Positions 44,596 through 53,484 of a stretch of 64,000 nt of DNA are shown in pieces; position 1 is the stretch's first letter, and the number at the start of each line of letters is the position of its first letter. Source of the stretch: Pyruvatibacter sp. (GTDB lineage: Bacteria; Pseudomonadota; Alphaproteobacteria; CGMCC-115125); the NCBI RefSeq assembly GCF_040219635.1, contig NZ_JAVJSC010000001.1:1-64000 (forward strand), given 5' to 3'. The notes beneath the pieces were generated by a model that saw only the letters and a program-made list of their open reading frames with translations, did not search any database and had not been told where the DNA came from. A program made the translations under genes and the position numbers.

Positions 44596-45044
44596 TGGCT
44601 GAGCTGCTTTTCTATCATCTGGAACGCTCATCGCTTGAAAAAGTGCTGCCGCAGCTTCTGGAAAAAACCCTTGAGCGTGGCTGGAAAGCTGTCGTGCGTA
44701 CCGGCTCGTCCGAACGCGCCCAGTCGCTTGACGCCCACCTGTGGACCTACAGCGACGATGCATTCCTGCCCCACGGCCTGAGCGGTGGCGGTAACGATGC
44801 TGACCAGCCGGTGCTGCTGACAACCGGCGAGGATAACCCGGCAGCCGCCAATGTGTTATTCGCGGTGGATGGTGCCGACATCGCCGGTGCGCAGACCTAT
44901 CAGCGCTGCGTGTTGATGTTTGACGGTGGCGATGCTGAGGCGGTGAACGCTGCACGCGGTCACTGGAAAGCCGGCAAGGAAGCAGGCCACGACACTACCT
45001 ACTGGCAGCAGTCAGCCGCAGGCAAATGGGAAAAGAAAGCCTGA
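44595..45044 (+). CDS. holC: DNA polymerase III subunit chi
   Basis: A clamp-loader accessory subunit that contacts single-strand-binding protein. The 149-residue protein has the chi fold pattern: FYHLERSSLEKVLPQLLEKT, SDDAFLPHGL and a helix-rich C-terminus. Similarity to E. coli HolC is modest, but position directly behind pepA (1 nt overlap) supports it. It ends 7 nt from the convergent ABC-F gene. Confidence 0.88.
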
Positions 45045-45051
45045 GAGCCCG

Positions 45052-47004
45052 CTAGCTGTCATCCAGCTCCGCGACGGCACTTTCGTATTTCTGCATCAGC
45101 TTCAGCCATCGCGCTTCGGCCTTTTCCAGTCGGGTGCCGAGTTCACCGCGTGCGCGCGAAATGAGGTCGGCCTTTTTAGGGTCACGCTCAAACAGGCTGC
45201 CGTCAGCCAGTACCGCATCCATTTTGGCAATCTTTTCTTCGATTTCCAGAATGGCGTGTTCGGCGTCGTCAGCCTCCTTTTTGAGCGGTGCAATGCCCGC
45301 CCGCTGCTTCGCGGATGACTTGCGTGCATCCTTGCCGCGTGACGCATCAGGCTCGCTCTCCCTGCGTGCGTCTGTCTGTGCGGTATCCAGCGACGACGTG
45401 CCGCCAGCCGCTGGCCCGCCGGGCCGCCCGCGCTGGCTTAGCAACAGACGGCGATAGTCATCCATGTCGCCGTCATAGCTTTCGACCCGACCGTTGTGCA
45501 CAAGCCACAACCTGTCCGCGCAAGATTCAATCAGGTGCTGGTCATGGCTGATGAGAATGACCGCGCCGGGATACTCGTTGATGGCGTTCACCAACTGGTC
45601 GCGCCCCTGCATGTCCAGATGGTTTGTCGGCTCATCAAGCACCAGCATGTGCGGCTTGTCATAGGTGGCGATGGCCAGCAGCAGCCGGGCTTTCTCGCCG
45701 CCAGACAAATTGCCGACTTTCACATTTGCCCGCTCACCCGAAAATCCGATGGCCCCGACACGCGCCCGGACGGCAGCATCTGTGACCTCGCCAAACTTCT
45801 CCATCAAAAGGCGCATGTTCTGGTAGGGCGTCAGCCCCTCGGCCAACTCATCCACCTGATGCTGCGCGAAATAGCCGATGCGCAGTCTTGGCGAGCGCCG
45901 CAGCCCGCCGGTCTGTTGCTTGAGCCGCGCCGTGACCAGCTTGGCAAAGGTGGATTTGCCGTTGCCGTTGGCCCCCAGCAGCGCAATGCGGTCGTCCTGA
46001 TCTATCCGCAATGTCAGGTTTGACAGCACCGGCGGGTTGTCGCCATAGCCAACCGCGGCATCCTGCATGGTAATGATCGGCGGCGGCAGCAGATCATCCG
46101 GGCCGGGCAGGGAGATGGGCGCGGACAATTCGTCCGACAAAATGTCCGGCAGTTCGAGCTTCGACAGCGCTTTCAGGCGGCTTTGCGCCTGCCGTGCCTT
46201 GGACGCCTTGGCACGAAAGCGTTCAACAAACGCTTCCATGTGCTTGCGCTTTGCATCCACCTTTTTGCGTAACGCCAGATTATGCGCCTGCTGCTCGGCT
46301 TTGAGACGCTGAAACCTCTCGAAATTGCCGGGGTAATAAGACAGCCGCTGATGCTCCACGTGCAAAATGCCGCTTGCCACCTGATCCAGCAGATCGCGGT
46401 CATGGCTCACCACCAGCAGCGTACGCGGATATTTGCGCAGATAATCAACCAGCCAGATCGCCCCTTCGAGGTCCAGATAGTTGGTGGGTTCATCAAGCAG
46501 CAAAAGATCCGGCTGAGTGAACAGCAAGGAGGCCAACGCCACCCGCATCCGCCAACCGCCGGAAAAATCGCTGGTAGGGCGAGCCTGGTCTTCGTCGGAG
46601 AAGCCCAGGCCAGCCAGAATGGACGCCGCACGCGCCGGGGCGCTGTGGCTTTCAATGTCTGCAAGGCGCATATGCACCTCGGCAATGCGCTGCGGATCAG
46701 TGGCCGTTTCAGCCTCCGCCAATAGCTCCAGTCGCTCGGTATCGGCTTCCAGCACCGTGTCGAGCAGGCTGGTGCTGCTGGCAGGCGCTTCCTGTTCAAC
46801 GCCGCCGATGCGCCAGTTCTTGGGCACGGAGATGCTGCCCTGGTCGGCTGCAAGGTCGCCATTGATGAGGGCGAAAAGCGTGGATTTACCCACCCCATTG
46901 CGGCCCACAACACCCACATGCTTGCCCTCCGGAATGCCGGCGGTGGCATCACGCAGCAACACCCGCTCGCCGATGCGGTAGGTCAGATCGTTGATTTGCA
47001 ACAT
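45052..47004 (-). CDS. ABC-F family ATPase (Uup/YheS type)
   Basis: A soluble tandem ABC ATPase; ABC-F members act on the ribosome rather than in transport. From ATG 47004 (MLQINDLTYRIG) the product is 650 residues: first Walker A GRNGVGKST (35-43), first Walker B DLLLLDEPTNYLD, an inter-domain linker rich in Lys/Arg/Glu (about 235-305), second Walker A GANGNGKST, second Walker B HMLVLDEPTNHLD, and a Lys/Glu coiled coil at the C-terminus (about 570-650). There are no membrane segments. The frame is open 33 codons upstream, but that part is Pro/Arg-rich and not homologous. It converges with holC. Confidence 0.9.
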   Translation of the reverse strand: MLQINDLTYRIGERVLLRDATAGIPEGKHVGVVGRNGVGKSTLFALINGDLAADQGSISVPKNWRIGGVEQEAPASSTSLLDTVLEADTERLELLAEAETATDPQRIAEVHMRLADIESHSAPARAASILAGLGFSDEDQARPTSDFSGGWRMRVALASLLFTQPDLLLLDEPTNYLDLEGAIWLVDYLRKYPRTLLVVSHDRDLLDQVASGILHVEHQRLSYYPGNFERFQRLKAEQQAHNLALRKKVDAKRKHMEAFVERFRAKASKARQAQSRLKALSKLELPDILSDELSAPISLPGPDDLLPPPIITMQDAAVGYGDNPPVLSNLTLRIDQDDRIALLGANGNGKSTFAKLVTARLKQQTGGLRRSPRLRIGYFAQHQVDELAEGLTPYQNMRLLMEKFGEVTDAAVRARVGAIGFSGERANVKVGNLSGGEKARLLLAIATYDKPHMLVLDEPTNHLDMQGRDQLVNAINEYPGAVILISHDQHLIESCADRLWLVHNGRVESYDGDMDDYRRLLLSQRGRPGGPAAGGTSSLDTAQTDARRESEPDASRGKDARKSSAKQRAGIAPLKKEADDAEHAILEIEEKIAKMDAVLADGSLFERDPKKADLISRARGELGTRLEKAEARWLKLMQKYESAVAELDDS

Positions 47005-47251
47005 GGCGGCGGCAGGCCTCAATCGGGTTTGGCGATGGCAGGTCGGCGGATGGCGGATCGGTGGTTGCGGTGGGTGCGCCCGCGCGGCTATAACCCGCTC
47101 CAATTCAGCCCCGCGGGGCCTCCTTGAACCCGACCTTCTACGCTTCCCGTCTCAAAAGTCCACAGCGCCCAAGGCAAGGCTGCGTTGCGGTGGCAGGAAA
47201 GCGACACAACAACCCCGATCAAGCCACGTCCAGCGAAAGGCACTTACCCCT

Positions 47252-47674
47252 ATGGCTCTTGAACGCACGTTTTCCATCGTCAAACCCGATGCCACCAAGC
47301 GCAATATCACCGGCAAGGTGATTGACCGTCTCGAATCAGCAGGCCTGCGTGTCATCGCGTCCAAGCGTCTGCATTTGTCCAAGGCACAGGCTGAGGGCTT
47401 TTATGCAGTTCACAAAGAGCGCCCGTTCTTCAATGACCTTGTGTCATTCATGACATCCGGCCCGGTCATTGTGCAGGTGCTTGAAGGTGAAAACGCCGTG
47501 GCCAAGAACCGCGAAGTGATGGGTGCGACCAACCCCAAGGACGCCGCGCCCGGCACCATCCGCGCCGACTTTGCGGAAAGCATTGAGGCCAATTCCGTAC
47601 ACGGATCAGATGCGCCCGAAACAGCCGCAGAAGAAATCAAGTATTTTTTCAAGGACGACGAAATCGTCGGCTGA
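47252..47674 (+). CDS. ndk: Nucleoside diphosphate kinase
   Basis: Balances NTP pools by gamma-phosphate transfer through a phosphohistidine. The 140-residue product has FSIVKPDA (7-14) and catalytic His117 in NSVHGSD, exactly at the usual position. ATG 47252 is the standard N-terminus; longer frames reach back into the ABC-F promoter region. A strong terminator follows that lies inside the 3' end of purN. Confidence 0.98.
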   Translation: MALERTFSIVKPDATKRNITGKVIDRLESAGLRVIASKRLHLSKAQAEGFYAVHKERPFFNDLVSFMTSGPVIVQVLEGENAVAKNREVMGATNPKDAAPGTIRADFAESIEANSVHGSDAPETAAEEIKYFFKDDEIVG

Positions 47675-47682
47675 ACCACTGT

Positions 47683-48336
47683 TTAGAGTGGTGGCGAAAT
47701 AAGGGGCGGGCACTTGGTGTCCGTCCCTTTTTCGTGCGCCTGGCCGGCCTCCGGACCGTCGAACGACGCGCGCCCCTCACAGATCAGTCGTACGGCATGG
47801 GGATAAAGTACATGTTCGGCTGCCAGAATGCGGTCAGCCAGGGCCTCAGCGGTATCCCCGGGCACAACCGGCACTGCTGCCTGCGCCACGATTGGCCCAC
47901 TATCCATTTCGGGCGTCACGTAATGCACCGTGCAGCCTGACAGTGTGACCCCCGCATCAAGCGCACGCTGATGCACATCACGGCCCTTGAAAGCGGGCAG
48001 AAGCGATGGATGAATATTTATCATCTTGCCGCGCCAGCCATTTACGAAGCCATCTGTCAGCAGCCGCATGAACCCGGCCAGGCAGACCAGATCAACATTT
48101 TCCCGGCGCAAGACCGTATCAAGGGCGGCATCGAACGCCGCCCGGTCATCGTATTTTTTGTGGTCGATCACCAGCGTGGCAATGCCTGCTTTTTTGGCAA
48201 GCGCCAGGCCCGCAGCGCCGGGGCGGTTGGCAATAACAATGGTGATCTCCGCCGGAAATGCTGTATCGGCACACGCGGCAATCAACGCGGATAGGTTGCT
48301 GCCGCGACCGGAAATAAGCACCGCCAGCTTCTTCAT
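47683..48336 (-). CDS. purN: Phosphoribosylglycinamide formyltransferase
   Basis: The folate-dependent third step of purine synthesis (GAR to FGAR). From ATG 48336 the product is 217 residues with LISGRGSN near the start, VIANRPGA, the catalytic set in INIHPSLLPAFKG, HQRALDAGVTLSGCTVHYV and the Asp in PEMDSGPI. The ATG overlaps the purM stop by 4 nt. The last ~17 residues (HEKGTDTKCPPLISPPL) are encoded by the reverse strand of the ndk terminator and are probably dispensable. Confidence 0.95.
   Translation of the reverse strand: MKKLAVLISGRGSNLSALIAACADTAFPAEITIVIANRPGAAGLALAKKAGIATLVIDHKKYDDRAAFDAALDTVLRRENVDLVCLAGFMRLLTDGFVNGWRGKMINIHPSLLPAFKGRDVHQRALDAGVTLSGCTVHYVTPEMDSGPIVAQAAVPVVPGDTAEALADRILAAEHVLYPHAVRLICEGRASFDGPEAGQAHEKGTDTKCPPLISPPL
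47701..47732 (+). terminator. Rho-independent terminator of ndk, inside purN
   Basis: AAGGGGCGGGCAC (47701-47713) pairs with GTGTCCGTCCCTT (47717-47729) around a 3 nt loop, with two G-U pairs and five T at 47728-47732. It begins 26 nt after the ndk stop and lies within the purN coding region on the opposite strand. A smaller hairpin ACCACT/AGTGGT (47675-47692) precedes it. Confidence 0.8.
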
Positions 48337-49382
48337 GAGGCCGCGAGCACACCGATGGGCCGTGCTGCGATGCCTGTGTCGCCAAGCGCTGCAACCAGGG
48401 CGTCGGCGGTGTCTCCGGGAGATGTTATTGCCACCATGCCAATGCCGCAGTTGAACGTACGGCGCATCTCGCCGTCGCTCATGCCGCCCAGAGATTGCAG
48501 CCAGCCAAACACCGGCGGCAAATCCCACGAGGCATAGTCGATGTCCGAACGCAGATGGTCAGGCAGCACGCGAGGGATGTTTTCACTAAACCCGCCGCCG
48601 GTAATGTGCGCCAGCGCCTTGATGTGACCGGCGCGGATAGAGGGCAAAAGCTGCGTCACATAGAGCTGCGTCGGTGTCAGCAGGGCCTCGCCAAGTGTTG
48701 CGGCGGGCGTATCAAATGGTGCCGGAGCTTCAAGTCTTGCGCCATGGTCGCCAATCAGCCGGCGCACCAACGAAAATCCGTTGGAGTGCAGGCCGCTGGA
48801 CGATAGCCCCACAATCACGTCGCCAGGGGCCATGTCAGTGCGCGGCAGGAGTGTGCCGCGCTCAGCCGCGCCCACGGCAAAGCCCGCAAGATCAAAATCG
48901 TCGCCTGCATACATGCCAGGCATCTCAGCGGTTTCGCCGCCAATCAATGCGCAGCCCGATTGCATGCAGCCCTGCGCAATGCCGGAAATCACCTGGGCTG
49001 CGGCATCCACATCAAGATGGCCCGTGGCAAAATAATCGAGGAAAAAAAGCGGCTCGGCTCCCTGCACCACAAGGTCGTTGACGCACATGGCCACAAGATC
49101 AATCCCGACCGTGTTGAGAATGCCCGTATCGATTGCGAGCCGCAGCTTGGTTCCCACGCCGTCATTGGCGGCAACAAGCACCGGGTCTTTGAAACCGGCA
49201 GCCTTCAGGTCAAACAGCCCGCCGAACCCGCCAAGGTCACTGTCAGCCCCTGAGCGCCGCGTGGCCTTCGCCATGGGCGCGATGCGGCGCACCAGTTCGT
49301 TACCCGCATCAATATCCACGCCGGCATCCGCATAGGTGATGCCGTTTTTCCTGTCAGCCGTGCCGCTGCTTTCGCGCGCCAT
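48333..49382 (-). CDS. purM: Phosphoribosylformylglycinamidine cyclo-ligase
   Basis: Forms AIR from FGAM with ATP, the fifth step of purine synthesis. From ATG 49382 (MARESSGTADRKNGITYADAG) the product is 349 residues with DSDLGGFGGLF, the ATP/metal block ANDGVGTKL, AMCVNDLVVQGAEPLFFLDY and IGGETAEMPGMY. A purine-rich AGAGGG lies 5 nt before the start. It is translationally coupled to purN. 278 nt of non-coding divergent spacer separate it from the DUF2066 gene. Confidence 0.96.
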   Translation of the reverse strand: MARESSGTADRKNGITYADAGVDIDAGNELVRRIAPMAKATRRSGADSDLGGFGGLFDLKAAGFKDPVLVAANDGVGTKLRLAIDTGILNTVGIDLVAMCVNDLVVQGAEPLFFLDYFATGHLDVDAAAQVISGIAQGCMQSGCALIGGETAEMPGMYAGDDFDLAGFAVGAAERGTLLPRTDMAPGDVIVGLSSSGLHSNGFSLVRRLIGDHGARLEAPAPFDTPAATLGEALLTPTQLYVTQLLPSIRAGHIKALAHITGGGFSENIPRVLPDHLRSDIDYASWDLPPVFGWLQSLGGMSDGEMRRTFNCGIGMVAITSPGDTADALVAALGDTGIAARPIGVLAAS

Positions 49383-49660
49383 GAAACCCTCTTGGTGGTC
49401 CGTGTTGACGGATCGCGCACATGTCAATCCGTTGTTTAGCCTGTTATTTTTTCGCCGCAATCCGCTGGTTGGCTGAAGAGGCTGTTGCGCTCAGGTCAGC
49501 GCGCGCCTAAACGAGCCCAAAGGTCATCAGAATGCAAGCCCGTGTGCCCTACAATCGGGCCATGTGCAGCCGGCCTGACCGCGGCGTATTGAGGGCGGAC
49601 GGGCAGGGGCCACGGGTGCTATAGTCTGTCGATCAGCACGCCAGATAACGGGAGACACTA

Positions 49661-50917
49661 TTGGTACAGCACGCAAAGCGCCTTTTAAGCGCCCTTGGGG
49701 TTCTCTTGGTGTGCATCGGCGGCGCAGCAACGGCAGCGTCGGCGCAGGGTTCATCTGACGTTTATACGGTCACCGGCGTGTCCGTTGATGCGACGGGGGC
49801 GGATGCCGAACAGGCGCGTTCTGTGGCACTGGCCGACGCCCGCATCAAGGCCTCCGATGAGGTGCTTCGGCGGTTCACGCTATATGAGGACTGGCCGCGC
49901 CTGCCGGAACTGGATGCACAAACCGCAGAACTTCTTGTTGCCGGTATCGGTGTGGCCAACGAGCGGGCCTCCGCCACCCGCTATATTGCTGACGTCACCG
50001 CCCGCCTGAACCCGCAGGCCGTGCGAGACCATCTTCGCCGCACCGGAGTGCGCTTCACCGAAAATCAGGCCGCGCCATCGCTGCTGCTGCCGGTGCTCGA
50101 TACGCCCGGCGTGCGTGTGTTGTTTGACGAACCCAACCCGTGGCGTGCGGCCTGGGAGCAGACCGGCCTCGCCAATTCGCTGGTGCCCATCTCGTTGCCG
50201 CTGGGTGACCTGCAGGACTTTTCTGCGATTGATGCTGGCTCTGCCATCACCGCCGACTGGCCCGCCGTCGCGCAAATCGCCGCGCGTTACAACGTGGAGC
50301 AGGTGCTGGTCGCCCATGCCCGCGGCGACGAGACCGGCCAACTTGAAGTAACGCTGCATCGTGTCACACCAACGGGCAGCGAATCGACGGTACGCACTTT
50401 TTCAGGCGCCACTGTTGAAGAAGCCGCTGCCGCCGGCGCCGAAGGCATCCGTAATTCACTGATTGCAAGCTGGAAAACTCAAAACGCAGTGGCTTTTGGG
50501 TTAGAGCAGATTGTGTCTGCCTCTGTTGAGTTCACATCGCTGGCTGAATGGGCGGCAATACGCAGTCGGCTGAACGCCGCCTCCATCGTTCAGGGGCTTG
50601 ACGTTGTGGCCATGTCACCGCGTGGCGCGCAAATCAATCTGCGGGTCGCAGGCCCGATGCCAGCGCTCGCGGCCAACCTCAGCCAACGCCAGATTAGGCT
50701 GGTTGAAGAGGCTGGCTTCTGGACCATTACAGTGGCGACAGCTATGACCACGCCGCAGGCAGATGTGCGCCCTGACGCAGCGGCGCCGGTTTCAGGCGGC
50801 AATGCAAATACGGCCCCTGTCCCGCGTCCATCGCCCGCTGCGGGTGGAGATTTACCCGCAGATGAAGCCACCGCTGACCGGCTTACACGTCAGAATATCG
50901 GGTCGCAGGCTCCGTGA
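49661..50917 (+). CDS. Exported DUF2066 domain protein
   Basis: A 418-residue protein with a signal peptide (MVQHAKRLLSALGVLLVCIG, cleavage near ASAQG) and the DUF2066 domain over roughly residues 30-280, whose typical opening is YTVTGVSVDATGADAEQARS with repeated duplicated-domain features. The C-terminal ~60 residues are Pro/Ala-rich. Function is unknown. TTG 49661 has GGGAG 7 nt upstream, and no ATG precedes the signal peptide. The TGA stop overlaps the next gene's GTG by 4 nt, starting a chain of four coupled genes down to hda. Confidence 0.8.
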   Translation: MVQHAKRLLSALGVLLVCIGGAATAASAQGSSDVYTVTGVSVDATGADAEQARSVALADARIKASDEVLRRFTLYEDWPRLPELDAQTAELLVAGIGVANERASATRYIADVTARLNPQAVRDHLRRTGVRFTENQAAPSLLLPVLDTPGVRVLFDEPNPWRAAWEQTGLANSLVPISLPLGDLQDFSAIDAGSAITADWPAVAQIAARYNVEQVLVAHARGDETGQLEVTLHRVTPTGSESTVRTFSGATVEEAAAAGAEGIRNSLIASWKTQNAVAFGLEQIVSASVEFTSLAEWAAIRSRLNAASIVQGLDVVAMSPRGAQINLRVAGPMPALAANLSQRQIRLVEEAGFWTITVATAMTTPQADVRPDAAAPVSGGNANTAPVPRPSPAAGGDLPADEATADRLTRQNIGSQAP

Positions 50918-51564
50918 GTTTCCTACCTAACCTCATTACGATCGGACGGCTTATTCTTGTTCCGGTCATTATTTTCCTGATCGGGGCACAGCAGTTTGAA
51001 GCAGCCTTCTGGGTGTTTGTCGCTGCAGGCATTTCGGATGGTGTGGATGGTTTCATTGCCAAGCGTTTTGGCTATGTGACAACACTTGGCACCTATCTGG
51101 ACCCGGTCGCCGACAAAGCCCTGCTGGTGTCAATTTTCGTGTCGCTGGGTATGCAGGAGGTCATCCCCAACTGGCTGGTGATTGTCGTTGTCAGCCGCGA
51201 CATTCTGATTGTCGGCGCGGTGCTGATGTCCTGGCTCATCGGCTTTGCGGTCACCATGCGGCCCCTGATGATCAGCAAGGTCAACACCACCGTGCAAATC
51301 GGATATGCCGCTTTTGTGCTGGCTGTGCTCGGATTCGACTTCCAGATCGCGCTGGGCGCGGCACTTGTCATGGCCGCTTATCTCACAGGTATGACCACCG
51401 TTTTGTCGGGGGCCAGCTATCTGGTGGACTGGGTACGCGAAGTAAGTGCCTGGGAAACCGAGGAGAGCCATGACAAGGACACGCCGGGTTCAGTGCCGCA
51501 GCCCCGGCCTGAACTCAAACGACCCGAGATCAAGCACCCGGAGCACAAGGAAACGCAGTCATGA
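50914..51564 (+). CDS. CDP-alcohol phosphatidyltransferase
   Basis: An integral membrane enzyme replacing CMP of a CDP-alcohol, probably CDP-diacylglycerol, to form a phospholipid. The family motif D-x2-D-G-x2-A-[RK]-x8-G-x3-D-x3-D is complete: SDGVDGFIAKR, then LGTYLDPVADK (about residues 48-71), with Lys in the common Arg position. About five membrane helices are followed by a charged tail (residues ~180-216). PgsA (glycerophosphate) activity is likely, but CDP-alcohol partner cannot be fixed from sequence. GTG start; both ends overlap neighbours by 4 nt. Confidence 0.85.
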   Translation: MSFLPNLITIGRLILVPVIIFLIGAQQFEAAFWVFVAAGISDGVDGFIAKRFGYVTTLGTYLDPVADKALLVSIFVSLGMQEVIPNWLVIVVVSRDILIVGAVLMSWLIGFAVTMRPLMISKVNTTVQIGYAAFVLAVLGFDFQIALGAALVMAAYLTGMTTVLSGASYLVDWVREVSAWETEESHDKDTPGSVPQPRPELKRPEIKHPEHKETQS

Positions 51565-52658
51565 CCCTGGGTCGCCAGGCACTTATCTGGTTTGTGGTGG
51601 CGCTCATCTTTGGCGTCATTCTGTTCACGCTGAGCGGTATCATGCTTCCCTTCGTGGCGGGCATGGCCGTTGCCTATTTTCTGGACCCCATAGCCGACAG
51701 ACTCGAAAGCTGGGGCCTGAGCCGCTTTGCTGCCACCAGTGTCATCACCATTGTCGGTCTGTTGGTGTTCTTGCTGGCCCTGGTGCTGCTGCTGCCGGTG
51801 TTGCAGGAACAGATCTTGCGTTTTATCGAGCGTGCGCCGGGCTATGCAGAGCAGATACGTTTGCTGTTCGCACAGTTTCTTGAAGGCCGGATCGGGCAAT
51901 TCATTTCAGGCGTTGACGCGGATTCCCGCGCTGCTCTCACCGACATTGCCAAGGCCGCAGCCGGATGGGCCGGCCGCGTCATTCAGGGAGCACTGAGCGG
52001 CGGCCTTGCCTTCATCAGTTTCCTGTCGCTGGTTTTCGTAACGCCTATCGTTGCATTCTACATGCTGTTGGACTGGGACCGCATGATGACACGGGTGGAT
52101 GGCTGGCTGCCCCGCGACCATGCACCCACCGTGCGAAAGCTGGCCGCTGAAATAGACGACATGCTGTCGGGTTTCGTGCGCGGTCAGGTGACGGTGTGTC
52201 TTGTACTGGGCACGTTTTACGCAACTGCCCTGAGCCTTCTGGGCCTTGAGTTCGGCCTTGTGGTTGGACTTGTCGCGGGGCTTATCAGTTTTATTCCGTT
52301 TGTCGGCGCGACGGTGGGGCTTGTGGTGTCCGTGACACTGGCGCTTATACAGTTCTGGCCGGACCCCATCATGATCGGTGCCGTCGCCGCGGTGTTTCTG
52401 GCAGGTCAGGCGTTGGAAGGTAATGTGCTGACACCGTGGCTGGTGGGTTCGCGGGTGCGGCTGCATCCGGTGTGGGTCATCTTTGCGTTGTTTGCATTCG
52501 GCGCGATCTTTGGCTTTGTCGGTGTGCTGCTGGCCCTGCCACTGGCTGCGATGATTGGCGTGCTCGCCCGTTTTGGCATCGGTGAGTACATGAAAAGCAA
52601 TCTGTACCGCGGCACCTCCAGCCAAAAAGGGGCCGACGAGCCCGGACCCAAACCGTGA
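51561..52658 (+). CDS. AI-2E/PerM family transporter
   Basis: A 365-residue polytopic membrane protein with two N-terminal helices, a short third, a periplasmic or cytosolic amphipathic region (FIERAPGYAEQIRLLFAQFL), and four or five C-terminal helices including the family segment VGATVGLVVSVTLALIQF. The family was named for autoinducer-2 export but includes Na+/H+ antiporters and PerM; substrate is unknown. The ATG overlaps the upstream TGA, and its own stop overlaps the hda start, both by 4 nt. Confidence 0.85.
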   Translation: MTLGRQALIWFVVALIFGVILFTLSGIMLPFVAGMAVAYFLDPIADRLESWGLSRFAATSVITIVGLLVFLLALVLLLPVLQEQILRFIERAPGYAEQIRLLFAQFLEGRIGQFISGVDADSRAALTDIAKAAAGWAGRVIQGALSGGLAFISFLSLVFVTPIVAFYMLLDWDRMMTRVDGWLPRDHAPTVRKLAAEIDDMLSGFVRGQVTVCLVLGTFYATALSLLGLEFGLVVGLVAGLISFIPFVGATVGLVVSVTLALIQFWPDPIMIGAVAAVFLAGQALEGNVLTPWLVGSRVRLHPVWVIFALFAFGAIFGFVGVLLALPLAAMIGVLARFGIGEYMKSNLYRGTSSQKGADEPGPKP

Positions 52659-53332
52659 GTAACGACACACCGAATAATGACGGCCCGCAAATGCCGCTAC
52701 CTCTGACGCACCGCATCGCGCGCGGTCGCGAGGCTTTTTTGGTGTCGCAGTCAAATGCCATGGCTGTGGCATGGATTGATAAATGGCCTGAGTGGCCGCA
52801 GCCGCTGCTGGTGCTTGCAGGCCCCCAGGGCAGCGGCAAATCGCATCTGGCCGATGTGTGGCGCACCAGAGCCAATGCCCTGATTGGTGAGGCCGCAGAC
52901 CTTACGGGCGCTGCTGTGCCGGCGTTGTTGCAGGCTGACGCGCTGGTGCTGGAGAATATCCACCGCACGCGCGACCACGCGGCTCTTTTTCACCTGCTCA
53001 ATTTCGCCCGCGAAAACACCAAGGCGCTGCTGCTGACCAGCGCCCGCACCACCCATACCTTGGGGTTCCCGCTTGCTGACCTTGCATCGCGCCTGAATGC
53101 AGCGCCACAGGCGGTTCTGGAGGAGCCCGATGATGCGCTGCTCATACAGCTCATCGCCAAACTGTTTGACGAGCGCGGTGTGCATGTTGGTGCCGATATG
53201 ATCGATTACATAATCAAGCGGATCGACAGGTCTGCCGCGGCCGCCCGCGACGCCGTTGAGCGCATCGACAGGCATGCGCTCAGCCACACAAAACGCCTGA
53301 ATATTGGTGTTCTGCGCGAGGTTCTGGCCTAA
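52655..53332 (+). CDS. hda: DnaA-related initiation regulator Hda (HdaA)
   Basis: Stimulates ATP hydrolysis by DnaA on the loaded sliding clamp, preventing re-initiation. The 225-residue protein has a clamp-binding motif at its N-terminus (QMPLPL, residues 12-17, compare QL[SD]LPL), then a DnaA-like AAA+ domain: Walker A AGPQGSGKSHL, a Walker-B-like LVLENIHR where the acidic pair is altered, sensor segment LLLTSARTTH, and lid with SAAAARDAVERIDRHAL. GTG 52655 overlaps the upstream TGA. The C-terminal DNA-binding domain of DnaA is absent, which distinguishes the two. Confidence 0.88.
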   Translation: MSNDTPNNDGPQMPLPLTHRIARGREAFLVSQSNAMAVAWIDKWPEWPQPLLVLAGPQGSGKSHLADVWRTRANALIGEAADLTGAAVPALLQADALVLENIHRTRDHAALFHLLNFARENTKALLLTSARTTHTLGFPLADLASRLNAAPQAVLEEPDDALLIQLIAKLFDERGVHVGADMIDYIIKRIDRSAAAARDAVERIDRHALSHTKRLNIGVLREVLA

Positions 53333-53377
53333 TGGCGCATCAGACTGCGCACACATTTTCCGCAGAACGCGTGCGCC

Positions 53378-53395
53378 ATGTCATTGATCCGTCAT
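53378..53395 (+). promoter_or_regulatory. Candidate Pho box upstream of ppk
   Basis: ATGTCAT-TGAT-CCGTCAT has the exact 7-4-7 direct-repeat layout of PhoB sites (CTGTCAT-N4-CTGTCAT), with 6 of 7 matches in each half. It ends 89 nt before the ppk ATG, inside the 152 nt hda-ppk spacer, suggesting activation of ppk by phosphate limitation. Confidence 0.5.
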
Positions 53396-53484
53396 GACTT
53401 GATGCGAAGGCTGGGATAGCTTCAGTAAAACGAGACTTTCCAGCCGTTATCTGCACACAGTTCTGACTGACAGGGCCCATAAAA

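Noticed and set aside
52655..53332. Full DnaA initiator
   Set aside because: It lacks the C-terminal DNA-binding domain and has a clamp-binding N-terminus; length fits Hda.
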